A DNA stretch of 64,000 nucleotides, taken from contig NZ_LMFY01000002.1 in the NCBI RefSeq assembly GCF_001426995.1, positions 34,463 through 98,462 on the forward strand, written 5' to 3'. The notes below the pieces were generated by a model, which saw only the letters and a list, made by a program, of their open reading frames with translations, made no database searches and was not told the DNA's origin. Made by a program: the position numbers and the translations under genes. This document shows, one piece after another, positions 52,801-62,370 of the stretch (position 1 is its first letter; each line of letters starts with the position of its first letter). This DNA comes from Microbacterium sp. Root553. GTDB lineage: Bacteria; Actinomycetota; Actinomycetes; Actinomycetales; Microbacteriaceae.

Positions 52801-53535
52801 TCGGCGCTGCGGCGCACACGCTGGCTGGGCGCGCCGGCCGCGCTCACTCTCGCCGCAGGCACCTGGTTCGCGATCGAACGCGACTGGTTCTCGATCTGGC
52901 CGATGTGGATGCTGATGATCGCCTACCTGGTCGCGACGGTGGCGGTCGCCGCCCGCACGGTGGTCGGCACGACCACCGCCCCACCGACGTGGTTCCTGTT
53001 CGCGATCGCGTTCGTGACCGCCATCGTGGCGTGGAGTCCGCGCGACCTGAGGGTCGAGTGGTTCTCGCTGCCGTTGGGAGCGTTCCTCCTCGTCGCCGGC
53101 GCGATCGCCCTCCGGCGGAGACCGGATACGCACCCCGACCCGCGGCGGGCGTCGCTCGACAGCTGGCCGGGGCGCTGGACCGGCTCGTGGGCGCTGCTCG
53201 CCCCGGGGATCGCGACGATGATGCTGGCCTCGGTCGTCTCCACGTTCACGGATCCGCTCACCTGGCGGGCGATCCTGGTCATGGTGCTGGCACTCGCCGC
53301 CATCCTGCTCGGGTCGAGGAACCGTCTGGCGGCGCCCTTCCTGCTCGGCCTGATCGTGCTGCCGATCGAGAACGTCTTCGTGTTCTCCGTGCAGATCGGT
53401 CGCGGCATCGAGTCGATGCCGTGGTGGATCACGCTCGCGGTCATGGGCGCGGTGCTCCTGATCATCGCGGTGACCGCCGAGCGCAGGACGGGGGAGGCCG
53501 GAACGGTCGCGGCGAGGATGCGCGATCTGCGCTGA
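49798..53535 (+). CDS. Giant polytopic membrane protein (SCO7613 C-terminal-like)
   Basis: 1245 residues. An N-terminal zinc-ribbon-like segment, CPVCQAELADGWCRTC near residues 33-48, is followed by a disordered Ala/Ser/Pro stretch to about 130. The rest is made of roughly 25-30 consecutive membrane helices with no large soluble domain. It resembles the actinobacterial SCO7613 C-terminal-domain membrane proteins as I recall them. No catalytic motif is visible. It is coupled to a DUF2975-HTH pair, which is an unusual setting. Function unknown. Confidence 0.82.
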   Translation: MTPASLESSSPSTDELTWGEAVARHLLDLGACPVCQAELADGWCRTCGSDLRGPVGSELWSASLTAAGAMRARDAVLRRIPPVAAEGTAAPSALTAPSPAVSASEPSRAPAGADPVATSTGGSASQSSATLQSVLATAGAGLVAVAAVVFTYLNPDLADRALRSVIVGLITLLFLGGAWLLARRGLRFSAEAVGALGLVFAGLDIHAVAQLAAPEVHPWLSAAVITAVVAPAVRSAGRRHRIRVWQWVAVVALTLTPAMLGLAGATALTATAGALGVAFAGAAAIEFLRPPAPERVTLVGAQVIATIAALVLMWRVEIDDVSLFLLVTSGLLALVASHALIAGRQALTPPWSFVAGATGAAAILLAVYAIPSVREIDASWQLAIAPAAASAALVLVGALLPLPRRVPRGPVAGGALTVFALPVLALLASAAVTGALTVAAFVGEAPWVDGSGVVGGGTPLGLGVVGAGLVAFHLLARTRIGIVRLAPAASRLSLVAVALALLVLGCGGLLVLPAAIAVLAGSAVAVAAAIRWMPAHVAGRGVRVILVVAAHLALLATVMVAWRDTAAVPGAGAATLIGLVALAGVQPPRWRFLYVGAGFSYALVVVATALGEGGVDGIARLCLTASAGLVVAIATTYLPLVGARSWQAVLVVSAVPFGIGVLQVIEERSGWTALSTGLMFVLALTLLLTRRPGLTVPVRTAAAAMLVPTLAVVVVCLGAQLLDSSGSPVALPIVAVLVGLALPASTLLRDVLRNRGRSALAADAARVAIEASALLTGMIAVGLSVGREAAGLGTTLIVLVVIGLGAVAAGLFSARRYAWSVAGASFTGALWCVWGITGVDLFEAYLLPPALGAAVVAVLLTIRGRRATALYSAGLLIALGPILALISLAEPETADGPSPVVWRVAGLLAASWGLLALEKAIGGGRAGLRRRRLRALRMPTLVAAGLAATAGPIQGMRIGLGGDLPSLHGAGLFALCLGVSAVGAAALALAAAGIRRAAGSASALRRTRWLGAPAALTLAAGTWFAIERDWFSIWPMWMLMIAYLVATVAVAARTVVGTTTAPPTWFLFAIAFVTAIVAWSPRDLRVEWFSLPLGAFLLVAGAIALRRRPDTHPDPRRASLDSWPGRWTGSWALLAPGIATMMLASVVSTFTDPLTWRAILVMVLALAAILLGSRNRLAAPFLLGLIVLPIENVFVFSVQIGRGIESMPWWITLAVMGAVLLIIAVTAERRTGEAGTVAARMRDLR

Positions 53536-53561
53536 GGGACGAGGCCGGAGCCGCCGCTCAT

Positions 53562-53590
53562 TTGACCGCCACGTTACGCGGCATTACACT
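53562..53590 (+). promoter_or_regulatory. Promoter of the str operon
   Basis: TTGACC (53562-53567), a 17-base spacer, TACACT (53585-53590). The start of transcription should be near 53597, leaving a 160-base leader before rpsL. Confidence 0.7.
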
Positions 53591-53603
53591 TGATCAGGTG
53601 TGT

Positions 53604-53721
53604 GCACGTCTCGACGTGCGTGCTGGGCGTCGGCTCCATGGCCGATCCGCCCCCACGGCATACCCACCACTGCAAAAGCCCGTCGATTCCGGCGTGCCGG
53701 TGGGTCATGATGTGAAACCCA
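53604..53721 (+). promoter_or_regulatory. Structured leader of rpsL with alternative pairings
   Basis: Hairpin GCACGT-CTCG-ACGTGC (53604-53619). ACCCACC (53662-53668) can pair with GGTGGGT (53699-53705), but the TGGGT part can instead pair with ACCCA at 53717-53721. The two are mutually exclusive, as in attenuators. The ribosome site GAGGAG is at 53747-53752. Confidence 0.4.
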
Positions 53722-53757
53722 TCACGCTGTCACCGTGCAGCACTATGAGGAGAGAAC

Positions 53758-54126
53758 GTGCCAACCATTCAGCAGTTGGTTCGCAAGGGTCGCTCGCCCA
53801 AGGTCACCAAGACCAAGGCGCCGGCGCTCAAGTCGAACCCCCAGCAGGCCGGGGTCTGCACCCGCGTCTACACCACCACCCCGAAGAAGCCGAACTCGGC
53901 GATGCGCAAGGTCGCTCGTGTGAAGCTCCGCAACGGGACCGAGGTCACCGCGTACATCCCGGGTGAGGGTCACAACCTTCAGGAGCACTCCCTTGTGCTC
54001 GTCCGTGGCGGTCGTGTCAAGGACCTCCCCGGTGTTCGTTACAAGATCGTCCGTGGCGCCCTGGACACCCAGGCCGTCAAGAACCGTAAGCAGGCTCGCA
54101 GCCGCTACGGCGCGAAGAAGGGCTGA
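53758..54126 (+). CDS. rpsL: 30S ribosomal protein S12
   Basis: 122 residues, full length. Starts GTG ([14 protein letters not shown]) with GAGGAG 5 bases upstream. The streptomycin-region segments [12 protein letters not shown] (near 36-47) and [11 protein letters not shown] (near 81-91) are the sensitive-type sequence, with Lys at the usual K43 and K88 equivalents not altered as far as I can see (the second motif reads [11 protein letters not shown]). First gene of the str operon. Confidence 0.99.
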   Translation: MPTIQQLVRKGRSPKVTKTKAPALKSNPQQAGVCTRVYTTTPKKPNSAMRKVARVKLRNGTEVTAYIPGEGHNLQEHSLVLVRGGRVKDLPGVRYKIVRGALDTQAVKNRKQARSRYGAKKG

Positions 54127-54131
54127 GTCCA

Positions 54132-54602
54132 ATGCCTCGTAAGGGTCCCGCCCCCAAGCGTCCCGTCGTCAACGACCCGGTATACGGCGCTCCGATCGTC
54201 AGCCAGCTGGTCAACAAGATCCTGGTCGACGGCAAGAAGTCGCTGGCCGAGTCGATCGTCTACAACGCCCTCAAGGGCGTCGAGGCGAAGAACGGTCAGG
54301 ATGCCGTCGCCACTCTGAAGAAGGCGCTCGACAACGTGCGCCCGACTCTCGAGGTCAAGAGCCGCCGCGTCGGTGGCTCGACCTACCAGGTTCCGGTCGA
54401 GGTCAAGCCGCACCGCGCGAACACCCTCGCGCTGCGCTGGCTCGTCAGCTACGCCAAGGGCCGTCGCGAGAAGACGATGACCGAGCGTCTCCAGAACGAG
54501 ATCCTCGACGCGTCGAACGGTCTCGGCGCCGCCGTCAAGCGTCGTGAAGACACGCACAAGATGGCCGAGTCGAACCGCGCGTTCGCTCACTACCGCTGGT
54601 AA
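54132..54602 (+). CDS. rpsG: 30S ribosomal protein S7
   Basis: 156 residues, full length. [18 protein letters not shown] at the start and the [13 protein letters not shown] and ALRWL motifs are standard. It binds 16S rRNA and starts assembly of the 30S head. 5 bases after rpsL, no strong ribosome site, so translation is probably coupled. Confidence 0.99.
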   Translation: MPRKGPAPKRPVVNDPVYGAPIVSQLVNKILVDGKKSLAESIVYNALKGVEAKNGQDAVATLKKALDNVRPTLEVKSRRVGGSTYQVPVEVKPHRANTLALRWLVSYAKGRREKTMTERLQNEILDASNGLGAAVKRREDTHKMAESNRAFAHYRW

Positions 54603-54610
54603 ACAGCTTC

Positions 54611-54641
54611 GCCGGCCCTCGGCCACACGCCGAGGGCCGGC
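54611..54641 (+). terminator. 12-bp hairpin between rpsG and fusA
   Basis: GCCGGCCCTCGG, loop CCACACG, CCGAGGGCCGGC: perfect stem, no T run. Likely a partial terminator or RNA-processing/stability site that sets the ratio of ribosomal protein to EF-G. Confidence 0.55.
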
Positions 54642-54686
54642 ACCCCCTCTTCGCAGTACGACTGCCAAAAAGATAAGGACACTCCT

Positions 54687-56804
54687 GTGGCACAAGACGT
54701 GCTCACCGACCTGAGCAAGGTTCGGAACATCGGCATCATGGCTCACATCGATGCTGGCAAGACCACCACGACCGAGCGCATCCTGTTCTACACGGGCGTC
54801 AACCACAAGCTGGGCGAGACCCACGACGGTGCCTCGACCACCGACTGGATGGAGCAGGAGAAGGAGCGCGGCATCACGATCACGTCTGCCGCCGTGACCT
54901 GCTACTGGAACAAGAACCAGATCAACATCATCGACACCCCCGGTCACGTGGACTTCACGGTCGAGGTGGAGCGCTCGCTCCGCGTCCTCGACGGCGCTGT
55001 CGCCGTGTTCGACGGCAAGGAGGGCGTCGAGCCCCAGTCCGAGACCGTGTGGCGTCAGGCCGACAAGTACAACGTCCCCCGCATCTGCTTCGTCAACAAG
55101 ATGGACAAGCTCGGCGCGGACTTCTACTTCACCGTCGACACCATCATCAACCGCCTCGGCGCCAAGCCGCTGGTCATCCAGCTGCCGATCGGCGCGGAGA
55201 ACGACTTCATCGGCGTCATCGACCTCGTCGAGATGCGTGCGCTCGTCTGGGCGGGTGACTCCAAGGGTGACGTCACCATGGGCGCCTCCTACGAGATCCA
55301 GGAGATCCCGGCCGACCTCAAGGAGAAGGCCGACGAGTACCGTCAGCAGCTCCTCGAGACCGTCGCCGAGACCGACGACGCTCTGCTCGAGAAGTTCTTC
55401 GGTGGCGAAGAGCTGACCGTCGCCGAGATCAAGGGCGCGATCCGCAAGCTCACCGTGGCTTCCGAGATCTACCCGGTGCTCTGCGGTTCGGCGTTCAAGA
55501 ACCGCGGCGTGCAGCCGATGCTCGACGCGGTCGTCGACTACCTCCCGAACCCGCTCGACGTGGGCTCGATCGAGGCGCACGACCCGAAGGACTACGACAC
55601 GATCATCGAGCGTCACCCCGACGCGAAGGACCCGTTCGCAGCCCTCGCTTTCAAGGTCGCGGTGCACCCGTTCTTCGGTCGCCTCACCTACGTGCGCGTC
55701 TACTCGGGTCAGCTCGACTCCGGTGCCGCGGTCATCAACTCGACCAAGGGCAAGAAGGAGCGCATCGGGAAGATCTTCCAGATGCACGCCAACAAGGAGA
55801 TCCCGGTCCCCTCGGTCACGGCGGGCAACATCTACGCCGTCATCGGTCTGAAGGACACCACCACCGGTGACACCCTGACCGACCCGACCTCGCCGGTCGT
55901 CCTCGAGTCGATGACGTTCCCCGAGCCGGTCATCGAGGTCGCCATCGAGCCGAAGACCAAGGCCGACCAGGAGAAGCTGGGTGTCGCCATCCAGAAGCTC
56001 GCTGAGGAGGACCCGACCTTCCGCACGGAGCTCAACCCCGAGACCGGTCAGACGACCATCAAGGGCATGGGCGAGCTGCACCTCGACATCCTCGTCGACC
56101 GCATGAAGCGCGAGTTCAACGTCGAGGCCAACGTCGGCAAGCCGCAGGTCGCGTACCGCGAGACGATCCGCAAGGGCGTCGAGAAGTACGACTACACGCA
56201 CAAGAAGCAGACCGGTGGATCGGGGCAGTTCGCGAAGATCCAGTTCAACATCGAGCCGCTCGACCTCGACGACGAGAAGACGTACGAGTTCGTCAACGCG
56301 GTCACCGGTGGTCGCATCCCGCGTGAGTACATCGGCTCGATCGATGCCGGCTTCCAGGACGCGATGAACGTCGGCGTGCTCGCCGGCTACCCGATCGTGG
56401 GCGTCAAGGCGACCATCGTCGACGGTGCGGCCCACGACGTCGACTCCTCGGAGATGGCGTTCAAGATCGCCGGATCGATGGGTATGAAGGAAGCCCTGCG
56501 TCGGGCGAGCCCGGCGCTCCTCGAGCCGCTCATGGCGGTCGAGGTGCGTACTCCCGAGGAGTACATGGGCGACGTCATCGGCGACCTGAACTCGCGTCGT
56601 GGCCAGATCCAGTCGATGGAGGATGCCGCAGGCGTCAAGGTCGTCCGGGCACACGTCCCGCTGTCCGAGATGTTCGGCTACATCGGCGACCTGCGCTCGA
56701 AGACCTCGGGCCGCGCCGTCTACTCGATGGAGTTCAACAGCTACGCTGAGGTTCCCCGCGCAGTGGCCGACGAGATCGTCCAGAAGAACAACGGCGGCGA
56801 GTGA
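54687..56804 (+). CDS. fusA: Translation elongation factor G
   Basis: 705 residues, full length. GTPase domain: [14 protein letters not shown] near residues 17-30, DTPGHVDF near 87-94, NKMD near 141-144. Domains II-V follow, ending in the standard [12 protein letters not shown]. It drives translocation. The start is GTG with AAGGA about 9 bases upstream. Confidence 0.99.
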   Translation: MAQDVLTDLSKVRNIGIMAHIDAGKTTTTERILFYTGVNHKLGETHDGASTTDWMEQEKERGITITSAAVTCYWNKNQINIIDTPGHVDFTVEVERSLRVLDGAVAVFDGKEGVEPQSETVWRQADKYNVPRICFVNKMDKLGADFYFTVDTIINRLGAKPLVIQLPIGAENDFIGVIDLVEMRALVWAGDSKGDVTMGASYEIQEIPADLKEKADEYRQQLLETVAETDDALLEKFFGGEELTVAEIKGAIRKLTVASEIYPVLCGSAFKNRGVQPMLDAVVDYLPNPLDVGSIEAHDPKDYDTIIERHPDAKDPFAALAFKVAVHPFFGRLTYVRVYSGQLDSGAAVINSTKGKKERIGKIFQMHANKEIPVPSVTAGNIYAVIGLKDTTTGDTLTDPTSPVVLESMTFPEPVIEVAIEPKTKADQEKLGVAIQKLAEEDPTFRTELNPETGQTTIKGMGELHLDILVDRMKREFNVEANVGKPQVAYRETIRKGVEKYDYTHKKQTGGSGQFAKIQFNIEPLDLDDEKTYEFVNAVTGGRIPREYIGSIDAGFQDAMNVGVLAGYPIVGVKATIVDGAAHDVDSSEMAFKIAGSMGMKEALRRASPALLEPLMAVEVRTPEEYMGDVIGDLNSRRGQIQSMEDAAGVKVVRAHVPLSEMFGYIGDLRSKTSGRAVYSMEFNSYAEVPRAVADEIVQKNNGGE

Positions 56805-56809
56805 CACTT

Positions 56810-56841
56810 CCTGGGAGTCGGGCCCAGGCCCGACTCCCAGG
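56810..56841 (+). terminator. 15-bp hairpin between fusA and tuf
   Basis: CCTGGGAGTCGGGCC, loop CA, GGCCCGACTCCCAGG: a perfect 15-base stem 5 bases after the fusA stop. No T run. Probably a terminator or processing site, with tuf also read from its own promoter downstream (TAAACT at 56871-56876). Confidence 0.6.
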
Positions 56842-56870
56842 TCCCCTACAACTTCACATTCCCTCTCTAC

Positions 56871-56876
56871 TAAACT
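56871..56876 (+). promoter_or_regulatory. Possible -10 box of tuf
   Basis: TAAACT lies 75 bases before the tuf start, giving a leader of about 70 bases. The -35 region is not clear. Confidence 0.4.
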
Positions 56877-56951
56877 GAGAAACTAACCCGTAGAGAACCG
56901 GTCGCAATCCAGTGCCCGGTCACCTCTACACGACGTCCTGAGGAGGACCCA

Positions 56952-58142
<1,191 letters not shown>

Positions 58143-58161
58143 GCTTCTGCTTCCTGACACA

Positions 58162-58190
58162 GGGGTCGGACCTTCGGGTCCGGCCCCTTT
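58162..58190 (+). terminator. Rho-independent terminator after tuf
   Basis: GGGGTCGGACC, tetraloop TTCG, GGTCCGGCCCC, then TTT: a classic intrinsic terminator 20 bases after the tuf stop. Confidence 0.85.
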
Positions 58191-58250
58191 GTCGTACATC
58201 CCTTTTTCGTCACCGCCGTCGCCCGACCAGGGCAGAGGAGGAACGCCGTC

Positions 58251-58919
58251 ATGACGCAGATCCAGGTGGGTCCGCCGCCGCCGCGCAGCTACGCGCGGCT
58301 GTGGGTATCGACGCTGCTGCTGGTCGTCTATGCATCCTTCGTGCTGCTCGTCACCATGTGGCCGCAGCCCGAGCAGCTCGAGTTCGACAGCATCGCCGGG
58401 CGCGTGCTGCGCGCTCTGCACAACATCGGCGTGCCGCAGTGGTTCGGCTACGACAAGCTCGAGTTCACGGCCAACATCGGCATGTTCGTGCCTCTCGGCT
58501 TCCTGCTCGGTCTCGCCCTCGCCCGCTCGGCGTGGTGGGTGGCGATCTTCCTACTGCCCGCGTTCTCAGGGGCCATCGAGTTCACCCAGGGCATCGCGCT
58601 CGACGAGCGGGTGTCGACGGTGCTCGACGTCCTCTCCAACACCATCGGCGGCTACCTCGGTCTGCTGCTCGCGATGATCCTGCGCGCGATGATCCACGCC
58701 AGGGACCGCACCAAGATCGAACGCGAACTGTGGGAGCGTCGTGCCGCGGCCGCCGAGCTCCAGAGGCAGAACGCGGCACGAGCGCAGGCGGCAGCCTCCT
58801 CGCACCAGGTGCCGGCGCCGGCCGCCGCCCGCATCGCCGAGCCCGACCCGGTCACCCGCGTGCTGGATGCGGATTTCTGGGAGACCGGCGACGCTCCGAC
58901 CGTCCGCCTCCCGCTATGA
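58251..58919 (+). CDS. VanZ-like family membrane protein
   Basis: 222 residues. VanZ-like core with four helices in the first 150 residues ([34 protein letters not shown] near 81-94; [32 protein letters not shown], the conserved D-N-G signature). The C-terminal 70 residues form a charged coiled coil and a disordered tail. Such proteins occur in surface polymer and glycopeptide-tolerance contexts; the role is not known. GAGGAGG is 7 bases before the ATG. Confidence 0.9.
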   Translation: MTQIQVGPPPPRSYARLWVSTLLLVVYASFVLLVTMWPQPEQLEFDSIAGRVLRALHNIGVPQWFGYDKLEFTANIGMFVPLGFLLGLALARSAWWVAIFLLPAFSGAIEFTQGIALDERVSTVLDVLSNTIGGYLGLLLAMILRAMIHARDRTKIERELWERRAAAAELQRQNAARAQAAASSHQVPAPAAARIAEPDPVTRVLDADFWETGDAPTVRLPL

Positions 58920-58955
58920 CAGGCACCTCGGCACGGCGCCCCTCCGCCGACGACA

Positions 58956-58961
58956 TAGGCT
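58956..58961 (+). promoter_or_regulatory. -10 box of the secreted glycosidase-like gene
   Basis: TAGGCT ends 7 bases before the ATG at 58969. Confidence 0.45.
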
Positions 58962-58968
58962 GGGCATG

Positions 58969-61137
58969 ATGAACGAGCCGACGACTCCCGCAGAAGCCTC
59001 GCCGACCGTTGCAGCGCACGCTGCGCGTACGCTGTCCACCCGCAAGATCATCCTGCTGTCCATCGCGGGCGTGCTGGTCGTGGCGCTCGTCGCCACCCTG
59101 ATGGTGTTCCGTCCTTGGGAGGCGCGCGCGGAGGCGCGTCCTGCGCCGATCCCGAAGTCCCAGACGCAGGTCGAGCCGGCCCTGGGAGAATGCACGGCTC
59201 CGCCCGAGGGGGACGGTTCGTCTCCCGGATTGGCGCCCGCGGCAGCGGACGATGCCTTCGGCGGATGGGAGCAGCGGCTCAACGACACGGCGGCCACCAC
59301 GCGCTTCTCCGCGTCGGAGGACGTCCGTGAGGGGCTCACCTCCCTGTCTCTGACCAGCGGGACGGGCACGCAGCCGCCGGTCCCCGAGAGGTTCGAGCAG
59401 TCCGTCCCGGTCACCACCGGAGAGACCCTGACGGTCGCCTTCTCGAGCAAGGCCGCGACGGCCGGGAGCCAGGTGTCGATCGTCCTCGGCCCGAACGCCG
59501 TGGCCAAGCGCCTCGCCATCCCCGACGGCGCCGAGTGGGCGGATACCTCCGTCAGCTACACGGTCCCGCGCGGAATGGCGTCGCTGAGCGTGGCCATCGA
59601 GATCACGTCGCTTCAGGGTGAGGTGCTGATCGACGGGATCACCGTGCAGCGCAACGGCACCGAGCTGCTCGTCAACGGCGGTTTCGAAGACACCTCGGCC
59701 GTTCTCCGCATCGACAACGCGACTCTGCTCTTCGACGGAGCTCCCGATTCCCGGGACCTGAATGTGCGCACGCGCGTCGCCGCAGCGACGACGATCGCCT
59801 GGTGCGTGTCCGGCGGCGAGACCGAGTACGGGGGCGTGTCGACGTTCGAGGACGGGCTCGTGCAGGTTCCGGTCGAGTACAGCGATCCCGGCCTGTACAC
59901 GGTGAAGATCTCCATGCACCATGCGGGTCAGCTCATCGAGCGATCTGCGACCTTCGGGGTCGTGCCGCCGCGCAACGGGGTACCCTCGGGGATCGGCATC
60001 GCCGCTCACTTCCAGGGCGGGGTGGCGCGGATGACCAACGCGCCCGCCACGCTCGCGATGCTGGGGGCAGACAGCGTGCGGTTCGAAGTTCCCTGGCAGC
60101 GCATCGAGAAGGAACCGGGGGTGTACACCTACCCGCAGTACATCGACCAGGTGATGGGCGCGTACGAGACGGCGGGCATGTCGGTCCTGACCGTCCCCGC
60201 GTACTACAACCCCCTCTACGACCAGGGCAAGACGCCGTCCACCGATCGGGGGCTGCAGGGCTACTCGGCCTACACGGGCGCGCTCCTGTCGAAGTACCCC
60301 GCCAGCGGCGGTCTCACGGAGATCTACAACGAGTACGACCACATCTTCAACACGGGAGCGTGCGGCACGACGCCCGACTGCTACATGCGGATGCTGGTGC
60401 CGGCCGCTGCCGCAGCGAAGGCGACGAACCCCGCCGCGACGGTCTACGGTCCCTCGACGGCGGGGATGCAGGTGCGCTTCGACTGGCTCGAGCCGTTCAT
60501 CGCGCAAGGCGGGCTGGATCACGTCGACGTCCTGACCTTCCACCCGTACACGCAGCCGGAAGGACCCACGCTCCTGGACTCGCAGCTGCAGGAGCTGAAC
60601 GGGATGATCGCCGCCGCCAAGCCCGGCGTCGATGTGCCGATCTCCTTCACCGAGATGGGATGGGCCACGGTGGACGGGTGGGTCAGCCGTGACGAGCAGG
60701 CGGCGTACACCGCGCAGACGGCTCCGATCGCGCTCAAGGCGGGCGTCGACAGCATCTACTGGTTCACGCTGGCGGACACCGGTTCCGACCGGTCCAACTA
60801 CGAAGCCAGCTTCGGATTCTTCGAGACCGCGAGCACGTTCACTCCGAACACCTATCAGCCCAAGACCTCCGCGATCGCTCTCGCGGTCAGCCAGAGGATG
60901 CTCGGCGGAGCCACGTTCTCCGCGGAGGAGAACTGGGGTGAAGGGGTGAAGGCGTACACGTTCACCACCGCGGACGGGCGCACGATCACCGCCGCCTGGG
61001 CCCCGGATGCTCCGGCGTCCGTGGCGGTGGAGGACCTTCCCGACGGCAAGGTGCTCGACATGAACGGACGGCAGGTGGACGCCGAGCACTCCCTCGACAT
61101 CGGGGAGGCCCCCGTGTATCTGGTTCACAACGACTGA
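58969..61137 (+). CDS. Membrane-anchored or secreted glycoside hydrolase-like protein (GH-A clan)
   Basis: 722 residues. A single N-terminal helix (about residues 23-46: IILLSIAGVLVVALVATLMV) exports or anchors it. A beta-sandwich carbohydrate-binding-like region follows (about 90-220), a short Ig-like stretch (about 250-330), then a TIM-barrel domain with IYNEYDH near 452-458 (acid/base Glu455) and SFTEMGW near 560-566 (nucleophile Glu562), the GH-A pattern of GH5/GH39-like enzymes. A C-terminal beta domain ends the chain. It probably trims or senses a cell-surface glycan, in keeping with the polysaccharide genes that follow. ATG 58966 is an alternative start. Confidence 0.82.
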   Translation: MNEPTTPAEASPTVAAHAARTLSTRKIILLSIAGVLVVALVATLMVFRPWEARAEARPAPIPKSQTQVEPALGECTAPPEGDGSSPGLAPAAADDAFGGWEQRLNDTAATTRFSASEDVREGLTSLSLTSGTGTQPPVPERFEQSVPVTTGETLTVAFSSKAATAGSQVSIVLGPNAVAKRLAIPDGAEWADTSVSYTVPRGMASLSVAIEITSLQGEVLIDGITVQRNGTELLVNGGFEDTSAVLRIDNATLLFDGAPDSRDLNVRTRVAAATTIAWCVSGGETEYGGVSTFEDGLVQVPVEYSDPGLYTVKISMHHAGQLIERSATFGVVPPRNGVPSGIGIAAHFQGGVARMTNAPATLAMLGADSVRFEVPWQRIEKEPGVYTYPQYIDQVMGAYETAGMSVLTVPAYYNPLYDQGKTPSTDRGLQGYSAYTGALLSKYPASGGLTEIYNEYDHIFNTGACGTTPDCYMRMLVPAAAAAKATNPAATVYGPSTAGMQVRFDWLEPFIAQGGLDHVDVLTFHPYTQPEGPTLLDSQLQELNGMIAAAKPGVDVPISFTEMGWATVDGWVSRDEQAAYTAQTAPIALKAGVDSIYWFTLADTGSDRSNYEASFGFFETASTFTPNTYQPKTSAIALAVSQRMLGGATFSAEENWGEGVKAYTFTTADGRTITAAWAPDAPASVAVEDLPDGKVLDMNGRQVDAEHSLDIGEAPVYLVHND

Positions 61138-61180
61138 TCGCCGCTCGTCCGGACGAGAAGGCGCGCGTCGGAGCCGCTGA

Positions 61181-61186
61181 TACGAT
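61181..61186 (+). promoter_or_regulatory. -10 box of the polysaccharide cluster
   Basis: TACGAT lies 38 bases before ATG 61225; GGAAG is the ribosome site. This gene has a normal leader rather than a leaderless start. Confidence 0.45.
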
Positions 61187-61224
61187 TGGCCGCGTCTTTG
61201 TCTCTTTTTCACGGAAGTATTGGT

Positions 61225-62370
61225 ATGTCGCGAGTACTCATCACCGGTGGCGCCGGGTTCATCGGGTCGCGGCTGGCGGTCAGCCTCCACGAGCGTGGCG
61301 ATGAGGTCATCGTGCTCGACACCTTGAGCGAGCAGGTCCACGGCCCCGACCCCGAGACCACGTCGGCCACCTATCCCGTCGCCGCGAAGGTGGCGACGGT
61401 GATCCGGGGATCGGTCACCGACAGAGACGACGTGAAGCGCGCGCTGAACGGTGTGGACGTCGTCGTCCATTTCGCGGCGGAGACCGGTACGGGTCAGTCG
61501 ATGTACGAGATCGAGCGCTACGTCGACGCGAACATCCGGGGCACCGCCGTGCTGCTCGAGGCGATCGCCGAGTCGGACCACCCGGTGCGCCGTGTCGTCG
61601 TCGCGTCGTCGCGTTCGGTCTACGGTGAGGGCGCCTACGAAGACGCGACCGGCGCGGTCCGATACCCGGAGCACCGCCCCGACGAGCAGCTGTCGCGGGG
61701 TGTGTTCGACGTCGTCGGTGATGACGGTGAGCCGCTGACGTGCATCGCCACGGGCGAGGAGTCGGTTCTGCATCCGTCGTCGATCTACGGCATCACGAAG
61801 CAGGTTCAGGAGCAGCTGGTTCTGACCGCGGCGCGATCGCAGGGCATCGAGGCCGTCTCCCTCCGGTTCCAGAACGTCTACGGGCCGGGGCAGTCGCTCA
61901 CCAACCCGTACACGGGGATCCTGTCGATCTTCACCTCGCTTCTGCTCGCGGGGCGGCAGATCAACGTGTTCGAAGACGGCGAGGAGTCGCGCGACTTCGT
62001 CTTCATCGACGACGTCGTGGCGGCGACGGTCGCTGCGATCGACAGCGACACCGCGGACGGGCAGGCGATCAACGTCGGGTCGGGTGAGCCGACCACCGTC
62101 CTGCGCGTCCTGCAGCTGTTGGGAGCGGCGTACGCCGTCGAACCCGACCACTACGTGAGCGGCGACTACCGTCTCGGCGACATCCGCCACAACTACGCCG
62201 ACCTCCGCAAGGCAGAGCGGCTGCTCGGATTCGCGCCGCAGCTCTCGGTGGAGGAAGGGATCCGGCGTTTCGCCGAGTGGGCTCGAGATGAACAGACCGA
62301 TGCGGACGCGTACAAGGGGTCTCTCGGAGAGCTCCAGGATCGCGGCCTTCTCCGTTCAGTGAACTCGTGA
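61225..62370 (+). CDS. NAD-dependent sugar epimerase/dehydratase (extended SDR; dTDP-rhamnose 4-epimerase-like)
   Basis: 381 residues. NAD motif GGAGFIGS (8-15), catalytic YGITK (Tyr188, Lys192) after HPSSI, FQNVYGPGQ near 215, ESRDFVFIDDVVAA near 255 and RLGDIRHNYADL near 323. The last motif and the NPYTGILSIF stretch are typical of nucleotide-sugar epimerases such as dTDP-L-rhamnose 4-epimerase. It makes a precursor for the surface polysaccharide whose glycosyltransferases follow. The exact sugar is not certain. It overlaps the next gene by GTGA. Confidence 0.9.
   Translation: MSRVLITGGAGFIGSRLAVSLHERGDEVIVLDTLSEQVHGPDPETTSATYPVAAKVATVIRGSVTDRDDVKRALNGVDVVVHFAAETGTGQSMYEIERYVDANIRGTAVLLEAIAESDHPVRRVVVASSRSVYGEGAYEDATGAVRYPEHRPDEQLSRGVFDVVGDDGEPLTCIATGEESVLHPSSIYGITKQVQEQLVLTAARSQGIEAVSLRFQNVYGPGQSLTNPYTGILSIFTSLLLAGRQINVFEDGEESRDFVFIDDVVAATVAAIDSDTADGQAINVGSGEPTTVLRVLQLLGAAYAVEPDHYVSGDYRLGDIRHNYADLRKAERLLGFAPQLSVEEGIRRFAEWARDEQTDADAYKGSLGELQDRGLLRSVNS

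Noticed and set aside
49890-53966. 1358-residue plus-strand open frame
   Set aside because: Out of frame with the giant membrane protein and rpsL, Arg/Gly/Ala/Pro-rich, no domains.
54105-56807. 900-residue minus-strand open frame
   Set aside because: Antisense to rpsG and fusA, which are certain.
58852-62190. 1112-residue minus-strand open frame
   Set aside because: Antisense to the glycosidase-like and epimerase genes.
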